A DNA stretch of 64,000 nt from Streptomyces asiaticus (GCF_018138715.1 NZ_JAGSHX010000001.1:806001-870000), one strand, 5' to 3'; positions 26,284 to 35,528 are shown, counted from the first letter of the stretch. Numbers and translations: made by a program. The notes: generated by a model from the sequence alone, not told the origin.

Positions 26284-27415
26284 ACGCCCAGGGCTCAGCG
26301 CCCGAATGAAGCTCACCATCAGCTACGCCGGCTTCCTCCTCCTCGCCGGCGCTCTCCTGCTGGCCGTGATGTGGGTATTCGTGCTGCGCTGGCTACCGGA
26401 CGGCGACCCCGGATCCATCCAGAGGAGGTTCGGCGCCGTGATCATCACCGGCCCCAACCGCGCCGACCTCCTGCGTGGCTTCGCCCCCGCCGTGGCCACG
26501 GCACTGGCCTTCCTCCTCGTGTTCGGCCTCCTGGGAGGATGGATCCTCGCCGGCCGGATGCTCGCACCCCTCACACGGATCGCATACGCGGCACGGACGG
26601 CCGCGAACGGCTCGCTGGCCCACCGGATCCGCATGAAGGGCCGCCGGGACGAATTCCGCGAACTCGCCGACGCGTTCGACACCATGCTCGAACAACTCGA
26701 GTCCCAGGTCGCCGAGCAGCGGAGGTTCGCCGCGAACGCCTCCCACGAACTGCGCACCCCGCTGGCAATCTCCCGTACACTCCTCGACGCCGCCCGCAAC
26801 GACCCCGCGCGGGACCAGGGCGAACTCATCGAACGCCTCCACACGGTCAACACGCGGGCGATCAACCTCACCGAGGCCCTCCTGCTGCTCAGCCGCGCCG
26901 ACCGCGGGAGCTTCACCCGCGAGCCCGTGGACCTCTCCCTCATAGCCGAAGAAGCCGCCGAAACGCTGCTTCCCCTCGCCGAAAAGCGCCAGATCACGCT
27001 CGACGTCACCGGCGAGACGACGCGGACCGTCGGCTCCGCGGCGCTCATCCTGCGGATGGTGACGAACCTCGTCCAGAACGCCATCGTCCACAACCTCCCC
27101 GTGGGCGGCACCGTAACGGTCCACACCGAACGGCGGCACGACGCGAGCGTGCTGCGGGTCGAGAACACGGGCCATCCGCTCCCATCGGAGCTGGTACCGG
27201 CCCTCACCGAACCCTTCCAGCGCGTAACAGAACGCATACGCACCGACGAGCACGCCGGCGTCGGCCTCGGGCTGGCCATCGTGCACAGCGTCGTCCGAGC
27301 ACACGACGGCACCCTCGACCTCACACCCCGTCCCACCGGCGGCCTCCTCGTCACGGTTCGGCTGCCCGGCACGCCGCGGGCACCGTCCCCGAGCGGGGGC
27401 CCGGTGGATCGTTGA
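26276..27415 (+). CDS. Sensor histidine kinase (VanS/CseC-like)
   Basis: A 379-residue membrane kinase. Seen: ATG 26276 overlaps the regulator 3' end; two membrane segments (LLLAGALLLAVMWVFVL and AVATALAFLLVFGLLGGWIL) flank a short 40-residue extracellular loop; HAMP domain LAPLTRIAYAARTAANG; phospho-acceptor His in FAANASHELRTPL; N-box LVQNAIVHN; G-boxes ENTGHPLP and GVGLGLAIVHSVV. All catalytic motifs are complete. The tiny sensor loop suggests that the signal is read within or near the membrane, as in intramembrane-sensing kinases. Known: pairs with the OmpR regulator just upstream. Confidence 0.94.
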   Translation: MNRRPGLSARMKLTISYAGFLLLAGALLLAVMWVFVLRWLPDGDPGSIQRRFGAVIITGPNRADLLRGFAPAVATALAFLLVFGLLGGWILAGRMLAPLTRIAYAARTAANGSLAHRIRMKGRRDEFRELADAFDTMLEQLESQVAEQRRFAANASHELRTPLAISRTLLDAARNDPARDQGELIERLHTVNTRAINLTEALLLLSRADRGSFTREPVDLSLIAEEAAETLLPLAEKRQITLDVTGETTRTVGSAALILRMVTNLVQNAIVHNLPVGGTVTVHTERRHDASVLRVENTGHPLPSELVPALTEPFQRVTERIRTDEHAGVGLGLAIVHSVVRAHDGTLDLTPRPTGGLLVTVRLPGTPRAPSPSGGPVDR

Positions 27416-27484
27416 CCGGACGCGGGCACCACTCGTCCTGCTGCTGTGCTTCTCTTCACACTCTCCTCGCCTCCAGTAATTTAT

Positions 27485-27496
27485 TAGGACGTCCTA
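27485..27496. promoter_or_regulatory. 12-bp palindrome upstream of the mutase operon
   Basis: Seen: TAGGACGTCCTA, a perfect palindrome in an AT-rich stretch 44 bp before the mutase start. Known: TetR-type regulators of acyl-CoA metabolism use short palindromes of this kind. No regulator gene is adjacent. Inferred: operator of a trans-acting repressor. Confidence 0.6.
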
Positions 27497-27539
27497 GTAT
27501 CTTTTCAGTCGGCGCCTCTGACCCGTCTGGAAGGCCCTC

Positions 27540-30500
27540 ATGAGCGATCTGCACCGTCCCGTGCACCCCGTCCGCCTGGTTACCGCTTCGGCGCTGTTCG
27601 ACGGGCACGACGCGTCGATCAACATCATGCGAAGGATCTTCCAGTCCCAGGGCGCGGAGGTGATCCACCTCGGTCACAACCGGTCGGTGCGGGAGGTCGT
27701 GGACGCGGCGCTGGAGGAGGACGCGCACGGTGTCGCGGTCTCGTCCTACCAGGGCGGCCATGTCGAGTACTTCGAGTACCTCGTGGAGTCGCTGCGCGCG
27801 CAAGGCGCGGACCACGTCCGTGTCGTGGGCGGTGGGGGCGGTGTGATCGTGCCCGAGGAGATCAACCGGCTGCGCGACAGCGGAGTGACCATCTTCTCTC
27901 CCGAGGACGGGCAGCGGATGGGCCTGGCCGGGATGGTCAACTCGGTGATGAAGGACTGCGACTTCGGCCTCTGGGATCGTCAACCGGCCGATGTCGCCGA
28001 CGTGCTGGCGGGCGACCGGTTCGCCATCGCCCGCGCCATCACCGGCGCCGAACTCGGCAAGCTGCCACCGGTCTTCCTGGAGCAGTTGCGCGCCGCGGCC
28101 GGGGCGCGGGTCACCCCGGTGCTCGGCATCACCGGCACCGGCGGTTCGGGCAAGTCGTCGCTCACCGACGAGCTGGTGCGCCGCTTCCGGGTGGACCAGC
28201 AGGACAAGCTGCGGATCGCGGTGATCGCCGTCGACCCGACCCGCCGCCGCGGGGGAGGGGCGCTGCTCGGCGACCGCATCCGCATGAACTCCCTCGACGG
28301 CAACCGGGTGTTCTTCCGGAGTCTGGCCACCCGCGGCGGCCGTGAGCTGCCCGAGCACCTGTCCGACGTGATCGATGTGGTGAAGGCGGCCGGATTCGAC
28401 CTGGTGGTCGTGGAGACCCCGGGCATCGGCCAGGGCGACGCGGCGATCGTGCCGTTCGTCGACACCTCGATGTACGTGATGACTCCCGAGTTCGGTGCCG
28501 CCTCGCAGCTGGAGAAGATCGACATGCTCGACTTCGCCGACGTCGTGGCGATCAACAAGTTCGAGCGGCGCGGCGCCAAGGACGCCCTCCGCGACGTGGC
28601 CCGCCAACTGGTCCGCAACCGCGAGGCGTTCACCATGCGGCCCGAGGACATGCCGGTGTACGGCTCCTCGGCGGCCACGTTCAACGACGACGGCGTCACC
28701 GCGCTCCACCAGCACCTGAAGACCGTCCTGGCCGAGAAGGGCCTGCCGCTGTCCGAGGGCAGCCTGGCGCCGGTCGACGTGCGTCACTCCTCCGGCATCC
28801 GGCAGGTGGTTCCCGCGGAGCGGGTGCGCTATCTCGCCGAGATCAGCGAGACGGTCCGCGGGTACCACGCCGAGACCGGTCAACTGGCCGAAGCGGCACG
28901 GCGCGTACAGCGTCTGGAGGCGGTCACGGCCGAGCTCGAGGAGGCGGGCTCCGACGCCGGGAACGTGCGGTCGCTGCTCGAGGACGCCCGCAGGCAGCTC
29001 CCGTACGACATCACGGAGCGGATCGAGAACTGGCCCGCCGTCATCGCCTCCTACTCCGGCGATGAGCAGGTCGTGAAGATCCGGGACAAGGAGATCCGTA
29101 CCAAGCTGACCCGCGAGTCGCTGTCGGGCAACAAGATCCCCCGGGTCGCCCTGCCCCGCTTCACCGACCACGGGGAACTGGTGCGGTTCTGGCGCGGGGA
29201 GAACCTGCCCGGCCACTTCCCCTTCACCGCCGGGGTGTTCCCCTTCAAGCGCGACAGCGAGGACCCGGCGCGGATGTTCGCCGGCGAGGGCGACCCGTTC
29301 CGCACCAACCGGCGCTTCAAGCTGCTCTCCGAGGGCCAGCCGGCCACCCGCCTGTCCACCGCCTTCGACTCCGTCACCCTCTACGGCCGTGACCCCGACG
29401 AACGCCCAGACAACTACGGCAAGGTCGGCACATCCGGCGTCTCGGTGGCCACGCTGGAGGACATGAAGGCGCTCTACGACGGCTTTGACCTGGTCGCGCC
29501 CACAACTTCGGTCTCCATGACGATCAACGGACCCGCGCCGACCATCCTGGCCTTCTTCCTCAACACCGCCGTCGACCAGCAGATCGACCGGTTCCGGGAG
29601 ACCGAGGGCCGCGAACCGTCGCCCGAGGAGACGGCCGAAATCCGTGCGCACGCCCTGGGACACGTGCGCGGCACGGTGCAGGCCGACATCCTCAAGGAGG
29701 ACCAGGGGCAGAACACCTGCCTGTTCTCCACCGAATTCAGCCTGCGGATGATGGCCGACATCCAGGAGTGGTTCATCGCCCACAAGGTCCGCAACTTCTA
29801 CTCGGTGTCCATCTCCGGCTATCACATCGCCGAGGCCGGCGCGAACCCCATCAGCCAGCTGGCCTTCACCCTGGCCAACGGCTTCACCTACGTCGAGGCT
29901 TACCTCGCCCGGGGCATGGACATCGACGACTTCTCCCCGAACCTGTCGTTCTTCTTCTCCAACGGCATGGACCCCGAGTACTCCGTCCTCGGCCGGGTCG
30001 CCCGCCGCATCTGGGCCGTGGCGATGAAGGAGAAGTACGGCGCGAACGAGCGCAGTCAGAAGCTGAAGTACCACGTCCAGACCTCCGGCCGCTCGCTGCA
30101 CGCCCAGGAGATGGACTTCAACGACATCCGCACCACCCTTCAGGCGCTCATCGCGATCTACGACAACTGCAACAGCCTGCACACCAACGCCTACGACGAG
30201 GCGGTCACCACCCCCACCGAGGACTCGGTCCGCCGGGCCCTGGCCATCCAGCTGATCATCAACCGGGAGTGGGGTCTGGCGATGAACGAGAACCCCCTCC
30301 AGGGGTCGTTCATCATCGATGAGCTCACCGACCTGGTGGAGGAGGCCGTACTCGCGGAGTTCGAGCGGATCAGCGAGCGCGGCGGTGTGCTCGGCGCCAT
30401 GGAGACCGGCTACCAGCGTGGCCGTATTCAGGACGAGTCGATGCTGTATGAGCAGCGCAAGCACGACGGCACCCTGCCGATCATCGGCGTCAACACCTTC

Positions 30501-30770
30501 CGCGACCCGCATGCGGACACCGCCGCGCCCGACGCCATCGAGCTGGCGCGCGCCACCGAGGACGAGAAGAAGTCCCAGCTCGCGCGGGTACGGGATTTCC
30601 AGTCCCGCCACCACGAGACGGCCCACGCCGCGCTGGCCGCCCTCAAGGACGCGGCGGTGAGTGACCGCAATGTCTTCGCCGTCCTCATGGACGCCGCCCG
30701 GGTCTGCTCGCTCCAGCAGATCACCGACGCCTTCTTCGAGGTCGGCGGCCAGTACCGCCGCAACGTCTGA
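27540..30770 (+). CDS. icmF: Fused isobutyryl-CoA mutase (IcmF)
   Basis: A 1076-residue adenosylcobalamin enzyme interconverting isobutyryl-CoA and n-butyryl-CoA. Seen: three domains in order. The B12-binding domain is residues about 10-145 with LFDGHDASINIMRRIF and SSYQGGHVEYF; the MeaI-type GTPase chaperone domain is about 150-420 with P-loop GITGTGGSGKSS near 195-206, VVETPGIGQGD and AINKFERRGA; the substrate-binding TIM barrel is about 520-1076 with GTSGVSVATLEDMKALYDGFD and SMTINGPAPTILAFF. Full length. Start ATG 27540 with GGAAGG seven bases upstream. Known: IcmF carries its own G-protein chaperone, unlike the two-subunit IcmA/IcmB of many streptomycetes. It leads an operon with an acyl-CoA dehydrogenase partner set, controlled by a 12-bp palindrome. 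Confidence 0.96.
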   Translation: MSDLHRPVHPVRLVTASALFDGHDASINIMRRIFQSQGAEVIHLGHNRSVREVVDAALEEDAHGVAVSSYQGGHVEYFEYLVESLRAQGADHVRVVGGGGGVIVPEEINRLRDSGVTIFSPEDGQRMGLAGMVNSVMKDCDFGLWDRQPADVADVLAGDRFAIARAITGAELGKLPPVFLEQLRAAAGARVTPVLGITGTGGSGKSSLTDELVRRFRVDQQDKLRIAVIAVDPTRRRGGGALLGDRIRMNSLDGNRVFFRSLATRGGRELPEHLSDVIDVVKAAGFDLVVVETPGIGQGDAAIVPFVDTSMYVMTPEFGAASQLEKIDMLDFADVVAINKFERRGAKDALRDVARQLVRNREAFTMRPEDMPVYGSSAATFNDDGVTALHQHLKTVLAEKGLPLSEGSLAPVDVRHSSGIRQVVPAERVRYLAEISETVRGYHAETGQLAEAARRVQRLEAVTAELEEAGSDAGNVRSLLEDARRQLPYDITERIENWPAVIASYSGDEQVVKIRDKEIRTKLTRESLSGNKIPRVALPRFTDHGELVRFWRGENLPGHFPFTAGVFPFKRDSEDPARMFAGEGDPFRTNRRFKLLSEGQPATRLSTAFDSVTLYGRDPDERPDNYGKVGTSGVSVATLEDMKALYDGFDLVAPTTSVSMTINGPAPTILAFFLNTAVDQQIDRFRETEGREPSPEETAEIRAHALGHVRGTVQADILKEDQGQNTCLFSTEFSLRMMADIQEWFIAHKVRNFYSVSISGYHIAEAGANPISQLAFTLANGFTYVEAYLARGMDIDDFSPNLSFFFSNGMDPEYSVLGRVARRIWAVAMKEKYGANERSQKLKYHVQTSGRSLHAQEMDFNDIRTTLQALIAIYDNCNSLHTNAYDEAVTTPTEDSVRRALAIQLIINREWGLAMNENPLQGSFIIDELTDLVEEAVLAEFERISERGGVLGAMETGYQRGRIQDESMLYEQRKHDGTLPIIGVNTFRDPHADTAAPDAIELARATEDEKKSQLARVRDFQSRHHETAHAALAALKDAAVSDRNVFAVLMDAARVCSLQQITDAFFEVGGQYRRNV

Positions 30771-30811
30771 CCAGCCCAGGCACACCACCTGCTCACCGGA
30801 TAGGACCTCAG

Positions 30812-31672
30812 ATGTATCCCGTTACCCGTCTCGGCGTCGTCGGCTGCGGTCTCATGGGCTCCGGCATCGCCGAAGTCGCCGCCCGCAACGGCATCGATGT
30901 CCGTGTCGCCGAGGCCACCCCGGACGCCGTCGAGGCGGGCCGCCGTCGTCTGACCGCCTCCCTCGACGGGGGCGTACGGCGCGGCAAGTTCAGCGAGGAG
31001 CAGCGAGACCAGGCCCTCGCCCGGCTTTCCTTCGCCCACGACCTGAGTGACCTGGCCGACCGCCAGTTCGTCATCGAGGCCGTCGCCGAGAACCGCGACA
31101 TCAAGACCGACGTCCTGCGCGCCCTGGACAAGGTCGTGGAAGACCCGGCGGCGATCCTGGCCACCAACACCTCCTCGATTCCCATCGTCGACCTCGCCGT
31201 CGCCACAGAACGGCCCGCCCAGCTCATTGGTATGCACTTCTTCAACCCCGTGCCCGTGCAGCAGCTGGTCGAGGTCATCCCCGCTCTCACCACCAGCCAG
31301 GAGACCGTGCAGCGCACCCGCGACCTCGTCCAGCAGCTCGGCAAGCAGGCCATCCAGGCACCCGACCGCTCCGGCTTCGTCGTCAACGCCCTCCTTGTGC
31401 CCTACCTGCTGAGCGCGGTGCGGATGGTGGAATCGGGCTCGGCACGGCCGGACGACATCGACCGGGGCATGGAACTCGGCTGCGCCCACCCCATGGGGCC
31501 GCTCCGCCTGCTCGACCTCATCGGACTCGACACCGCCCAGGCGGTGGCCGAGTCGATGTACGAGGAGTTCAAGGAACCCCTGTACGCACCGCCCGCCCTG
31601 CTGCGCCGCATGGTCGCGGCAGGTCACCTGGGCCGCAAGAGCGGTCGTGGCTTCTACACCTACGATGCCTGA
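30812..31672 (+). CDS. 3-hydroxybutyryl-CoA dehydrogenase family protein
   Basis: A 286-residue NAD(P)-dependent dehydrogenase oxidising 3-hydroxyacyl-CoA or reducing acetoacetyl-CoA. Seen: Rossmann motif LGVVGCGLMGSGIAEVA at the N-terminus, catalytic His-Asn region GMHFFNPVPVQQLVEVI, the RSGFVVNALLVPYL helix and HPMGPLRLLDLIGLD in the dimerisation domain, and the C-terminal KSGRGFYTYD tail. All typical of the HbdH/FadB short form. It begins 41 bp after the mutase stop. Inferred: with the mutase and ETF genes it works on C4 acyl-CoAs, linking butyryl-, crotonyl- and 3-hydroxybutyryl-CoA. Confidence 0.93.
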   Translation: MYPVTRLGVVGCGLMGSGIAEVAARNGIDVRVAEATPDAVEAGRRRLTASLDGGVRRGKFSEEQRDQALARLSFAHDLSDLADRQFVIEAVAENRDIKTDVLRALDKVVEDPAAILATNTSSIPIVDLAVATERPAQLIGMHFFNPVPVQQLVEVIPALTTSQETVQRTRDLVQQLGKQAIQAPDRSGFVVNALLVPYLLSAVRMVESGSARPDDIDRGMELGCAHPMGPLRLLDLIGLDTAQAVAESMYEEFKEPLYAPPALLRRMVAAGHLGRKSGRGFYTYDA

Positions 31673-31725
31673 GCCCTCAGGGCGCTGGTCGCCGGCAAAC
31701 AGGGGGCAGAGGAAGGAAACGCGCT

Positions 31726-32523
31726 GTGAGCTTGAGGATCGTTGTCTGTGTTAAGTACGTGCCCGACGCCACCGGCGACCGGCACTTCGCCGAAGACCTG
31801 ACCGTCGATCGCGACGACGTGGACGGCCTGCTCTCGGAGCTGGACGAGTACGCGGTCGAGCAGGCCCTCCAGATCGCCGAGGAGCGTCAGCGGGCAGGTG
31901 ATGACGCCGAGATCACCGTGCTGACCGTCGGCCCGGAGGACGCCAAGGACGCGCTGCGCAAGGCGCTGTCGATGGGGGCGGACAAGGCCGTGCACGTCGA
32001 GGACGAGGATCTGCACGGGACCGACGCGCTGGGCACCTCGCTGGTGCTGGCCAGGGCCATCGAGAAGACCGGCTACGACCTGGTGGTCTGCGGGATGGCT
32101 TCCACGGACGGCACGATGGGCGTGCTTGCGGCGATGCTGGCGGAGCGCCTGGGTGTGCCGCAGGTGTCGCTGCTGTCGGAGGTGTCGGTCGAGGACGGCA
32201 CGGTGACGGGGCGCCGTGACGGGGACACCGCGACCGAGCAGCTTCAGGCGCGGCTTCCGGCGGTGGTGTCGGTGACCGACCAGTCCGGTGAGGCCCGCTA
32301 CCCGTCGTTCAAGGGCATCATGGCGGCGAAGAAGAAGCCGGTGGCCTCCTGGGATCTGTCCGACCTCGACATCGAGGCCGAGGACGTGGGGCTGGAGGGT
32401 GCCTGGACGGCCGTGGAGGGCGCCACCGAGCGTCCGGCCCGCACCGCGGGCACGATCGTCAAGGACGAGGGCGAGGGCGGTAAGCAGCTCGCCGCCTTTC
32501 TCGCGGAGCGCAAATTCATCTGA
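31726..32523 (+). CDS. etfB: Electron transfer flavoprotein beta subunit
   Basis: A 265-residue FixA/EtfB protein. Seen: GTG start with GAGGAAGG about nine bases upstream; N-terminal RIVVCVKYVPDATGDR, AMP-site region LTVGPEDAKDALRKALSMGADKAVHV, VVCGMASTDGTMGVLAAMLAERLG, and the conserved FKGIMAAKKKP signature. Known: forms a heterodimer with EtfA that takes electrons from acyl-CoA dehydrogenases and passes them to the quinone pool. It is 53 bp after the hydroxyacyl-CoA dehydrogenase and 84 bp before etfA. The last codons (KFI-stop) are echoed by a short duplicate 18 bp further on. Confidence 0.95.
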   Translation: MSLRIVVCVKYVPDATGDRHFAEDLTVDRDDVDGLLSELDEYAVEQALQIAEERQRAGDDAEITVLTVGPEDAKDALRKALSMGADKAVHVEDEDLHGTDALGTSLVLARAIEKTGYDLVVCGMASTDGTMGVLAAMLAERLGVPQVSLLSEVSVEDGTVTGRRDGDTATEQLQARLPAVVSVTDQSGEARYPSFKGIMAAKKKPVASWDLSDLDIEAEDVGLEGAWTAVEGATERPARTAGTIVKDEGEGGKQLAAFLAERKFI

Positions 32524-32607
32524 CGCTGCCTGGCGGGTCAGAAGTTCATCTGAGCCGCGCCGTCCCTACCGTCCAGATCTTTCGCATGTCGCAGGAGAGC
32601 GATTCCC

Positions 32608-33570
32608 ATGGCTGAAGTCCTTGTCTTTGTCGACCACGTGGACGGTGCCGTCCGCAAGCCCACTCTGGAGCTGCTGACCCTGGCCCGCCGCATCGGCGAG
32701 CCGGTCGCGGTCTCCCTCGGCTCCGGTGCCGAGAACACCGCGCCCGCCCTCGCCGAGCATGGCGCGGTGAGGGTCCTGACCGCGGAGGCGCCCGAGTTCG
32801 CCGACTACCTGGTCGTTCCGAAGGTGGATGCGGTCCAGGCCGCGTTTGAGGCCGTCTCGCCGTCCGCCGTGCTGTTCCCGTCCTCCGCGGAGGGCAAGGA
32901 GATCGCGGCCCGGCTCGCGGTCCGTATCGGCTCGGGCATCATCACCGACGCGGTGGACCTGGAGGCCGGTGAGGAGGGTCCGGTGGCCACGCAGTCGGTC
33001 TTCGCCGCCGCCTTCACCACCAGGTCCCGGGTCAGCAGGGGCACTCCGGTGATCACCGTGAAGCCGAACTCGGCGGCGGTGGAGGCGGCCCCGGCCGCGG
33101 GCGCGGTCGAGGCGCTTGAGGTGTCCTTCTCGGAGAAGGCGACCGGTACGAAGGTCGTGGCGCGTACGCCGCGTGAGTCGACCGGGCGTCCGGACCTGAC
33201 CGAGGCAGCGATCGTGGTCTCCGGTGGCCGTGGTGTGGGTGGCGCGGAGAACTTCCCCGTGGTCGAGGCGCTCGCCGACTCCCTGGGTGCGGCCGTGGGC
33301 GCCTCGCGCGCCGCGGTGGACGCGGGCTGGTACCCGCACACCAACCAGGTGGGCCAGACCGGCAAGACCGTTTCGCCGCAGCTGTACATCGCGGCGGGTA
33401 TCTCGGGGGCGATCCAGCACCGGGCCGGTATGCAGACCTCGAAGACCATCGTGGCCGTCAACAAGGATGCCGAGGCCCCGATCTTCGACCTGGTCGACTA
33501 CGGCGTGGTCGGTGACCTCTTCGAGGTCGTCCCGCAGCTGACCGAGGAGGTCAAGACCCGCAAGGGCTGA
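32608..33570 (+). CDS. etfA: Electron transfer flavoprotein alpha subunit
   Basis: A 320-residue FixB/EtfA protein. Seen: N-terminal MAEVLVFVDHVDG; C-terminal FAD domain with RGVGGAENFPVVEALADSLG, GQTGKTVSPQLYIAAGISG and IQHRAGMQTSKTIVAVNKD, then FDLVDYGVVGDLFEVVPQL. The FAD-binding signature is complete. It ends the operon that begins with the mutase. No acyl-CoA dehydrogenase gene is inside this operon, so the ETF must serve a dehydrogenase encoded elsewhere, or this pair is the general cellular copy. Confidence 0.95.
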   Translation: MAEVLVFVDHVDGAVRKPTLELLTLARRIGEPVAVSLGSGAENTAPALAEHGAVRVLTAEAPEFADYLVVPKVDAVQAAFEAVSPSAVLFPSSAEGKEIAARLAVRIGSGIITDAVDLEAGEEGPVATQSVFAAAFTTRSRVSRGTPVITVKPNSAAVEAAPAAGAVEALEVSFSEKATGTKVVARTPRESTGRPDLTEAAIVVSGGRGVGGAENFPVVEALADSLGAAVGASRAAVDAGWYPHTNQVGQTGKTVSPQLYIAAGISGAIQHRAGMQTSKTIVAVNKDAEAPIFDLVDYGVVGDLFEVVPQLTEEVKTRKG

Positions 33571-34107
33571 CCGCTGCTCGCCCGCCGATGGCATGCGGTC
33601 GCCCTCGATATGGCCTGGCTCATCCCCGGTGAGCCGCTCGTAGAAGCGGCGCTGGTCGATGGGCCCTTGCCCCTGAGTACCGACCCTGCTGCCGCGCCGC
33701 CCGGTGGCGATCGAGGGGATGGGCGTCCGCCTGGTGGAGGTCGTCCGCGCTCGGCGTGGCGGTGGCGCGGTGCCCGATCTGCTCGGGCTGGAGCCGTCGT
33801 GCACCGCGGTACTGCGCAAGAACGCGGCCGAACTGCTGCCCGACGACCCGCGCGCGACAGCGGTACGGGCCGCGACGCGCACGGCTGGCCGAAGCCCATG
33901 TGATCGCTGAGGCGGTCGAGACGCCAGAAGCCGCCACGATGGTCGAGTCCTTCGTCAGAGGCGGCCAAGGCGGCGGCGAAGCCATCCCTGCCGGGTGAGG
34001 TCTTCGGGGCGATCTGCCCGGCGGGGCGGCCTCGGGGTCGTGGCCTCAGGAGCGGCGGCTCGGGACGGGGCGCTCGGCGTGCTCGAGTCGGGCCTCGTCG
34101 CGACCCG
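33571..34107. other. 537-bp stretch with no supported gene
   Basis: Lies between etfA and the convergent MFS gene. Two protein-like but unrecognised readings appear: on the minus strand at about 33590-33690 (RRFYERLTGDEPGHIEGDRM) and on the plus strand at about 33700-33990 in two frames (VPDLLGLEPSC, then LAEAHVIAEAVETPEAATMV). The frame break in the second suggests a decayed gene. Neither has a credible start, so I call no gene. Confidence 0.35.
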
Positions 34108-35394
34108 TCATGCGCTGCCGCTCGACCGGCTCGAGTACGGTTCCGGCTGCGGCTCCGGGAGGCGCGCTGCCGCGCGGCGGGGGAGCAGCAGCGGGGTCGC
34201 CAGCAGGAGCACCCCGGCCAGGGCGATGGCCGTACGCGGGCCGAGCAGGCCGCCCAGCACGCCCCAGACGGCCGTCAGGAGCGCGGTCGAGGCCTTGGTC
34301 GTCACCGCCCAGGCGGACAGCGTGCGGGCGACCCGATCGGGCGCGGTGCGCTCGAGGCGGTAGGTGGCGTAGACGGGGTTGAAGACCCCGCAGCAGAAGA
34401 TGAGCCCGAGCTCGACGCCCATCACCAGCAGCAGTCCGCGGGTGCCCGGTTCCACGAAGGCCAGGCCGACGGGCCAGATCGCGCGCAGCGCTCCGACCGC
34501 GATCAGGACCGGGTGCTGCCCGAACCGGGTGACGAGCGGTCGGGCCAGCCACGAACCGAGCAGCCCGCCGATCGAGGGCGCGGCGAAGGCGAGGCCGTAC
34601 TGCCACGGCGCGAACCCGAGTTGGCCCAGCATCAGGACGGCCAGCGGCGGCTGGGCGGCCATCACCAGGCCGTTGAACAAGGCGGTGTTGAAGAACAGCG
34701 GACGCAGCGTCGTGTCGGCGAGGATGTAACGCCAACCGTCGAGCAGGTCCCTGGTCCTCATGCGCGCGGCCGCCCGGCGCTCCGGGCGCGGCTCGTGCCC
34801 GCCCATCGCGCGGATGCCCAGGGCCGAGAGCAGGTAGCTGACCGCGTCGGCCACCACCGTCGCCACCGGGCCGAGGAGCCCGATCGCGGCGCCGCCCAGC
34901 GGTGGTCCGATGATCGTGGTCGTCCAGGCCGTGGACTCGAACCGGGCGTTGGCGACGAGCAGGTCCTCGGCCGGCAGCAGCGCCTTGAGGTACGCGCCGG
35001 AGGCGGCGCGGAAGGTGATGTCGGCCGCCGCGACGACGACCGAGACCAGCAGGAGCTGGAGGAAGGTGAGCGCGCCGAACGCGAACGCGGCGGGGATGGT
35101 CAGCAGTGCCGCGCACCGCACCAGGTCCGTCGCGATCAGCACCGGCCGCTTGCGGCGGAACTCCACCCACGGGCCGAGCGGCACCGCCGCGGCCGCGCCC
35201 ACCGCGGCCCCGACGGAGGAGAGCGCGGCGACCTCGGCCGGTCCGGCGTGCAGCACCCGGATGGCGATCAGCGGGAACGCGCCGAAGGCGAGCCATGTGC
35301 CGAGCGCGCTGGTCCCGTACGCCCCCCAGAGCCACCCGAACCGCCGCCCCAGCCGATGTCCGAGCAGATGTCCCGGCCAGTGCCCGCTCCGCAT
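34108..35394 (-). CDS. MFS exporter (enterobactin-exporter-like, MFS_3)
   Basis: A 428-residue, twelve-segment major facilitator transporter. Seen: first segment WLWGAYGTSALGTWLAFGAFPLIAIRVL; the motif-A loop VEFRRKRPVLIATDLVR after segment 2; RFESTAWTTTIIGPPLGG in the middle; a long basic central loop RPERRAAARMRTRD; and a C-terminal tail rich in Pro and Ser. ATG 35394 is preferred because GAGGGGG lies upstream; in-frame starts at 35418 (ATG) and 35475 (TTG) have no such site. It is transcribed divergently from a LysR regulator, with two palindromes in the gap. Inferred: drug or metabolite efflux controlled by that regulator. Confidence 0.87.
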   Translation of the reverse strand: MRSGHWPGHLLGHRLGRRFGWLWGAYGTSALGTWLAFGAFPLIAIRVLHAGPAEVAALSSVGAAVGAAAAVPLGPWVEFRRKRPVLIATDLVRCAALLTIPAAFAFGALTFLQLLLVSVVVAAADITFRAASGAYLKALLPAEDLLVANARFESTAWTTTIIGPPLGGAAIGLLGPVATVVADAVSYLLSALGIRAMGGHEPRPERRAAARMRTRDLLDGWRYILADTTLRPLFFNTALFNGLVMAAQPPLAVLMLGQLGFAPWQYGLAFAAPSIGGLLGSWLARPLVTRFGQHPVLIAVGALRAIWPVGLAFVEPGTRGLLLVMGVELGLIFCCGVFNPVYATYRLERTAPDRVARTLSAWAVTTKASTALLTAVWGVLGGLLGPRTAIALAGVLLLATPLLLPRRAAARLPEPQPEPYSSRSSGSA

Positions 35395-35495
35395 ACCCGA
35401 CGCCCCCTCGCCACTCATTCGTACAACCGACCCGCGATCGGAAGCATCAAAGCGAGCGCCGGACCCAGGGATCAAACAACCGCGGGGCCGCCTGC

Positions 35496-35523
35496 CACAA
35501 CCGATGGTTGTGACCCTAGGGTC
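35496..35523. promoter_or_regulatory. Two adjacent palindromes between MFS and LysR genes
   Basis: Seen: CACAACC-GAT-GGTTGTG (35496-35512) directly abutting GACCCTAGGGTC (35512-35523), both perfect. The second ends five bases before the LysR start codon. Inferred: LysR operator and autoregulatory site; occupancy would block the LysR ribosome site. Confidence 0.65.
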
Positions 35524-35528
35524 TCGGC

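Noticed and set aside
24791..27415. Glycopeptide resistance locus (VanZ, VanR, VanS)
   Set aside because: No vanH, vanA-type ligase or vanX lies nearby; VanZ-like proteins and VanRS-like pairs are common without resistance function.
27456..30788. Very long open frame antisense to the mutase gene
   Set aside because: High-GC shadow: the plus strand encodes a complete three-domain IcmF, and the antisense reading has no domain features.
33571..34107. Small genes between etfA and the MFS exporter
   Set aside because: Readings are short, switch frame and lack starts or recognised motifs; recorded only as possible decay products.
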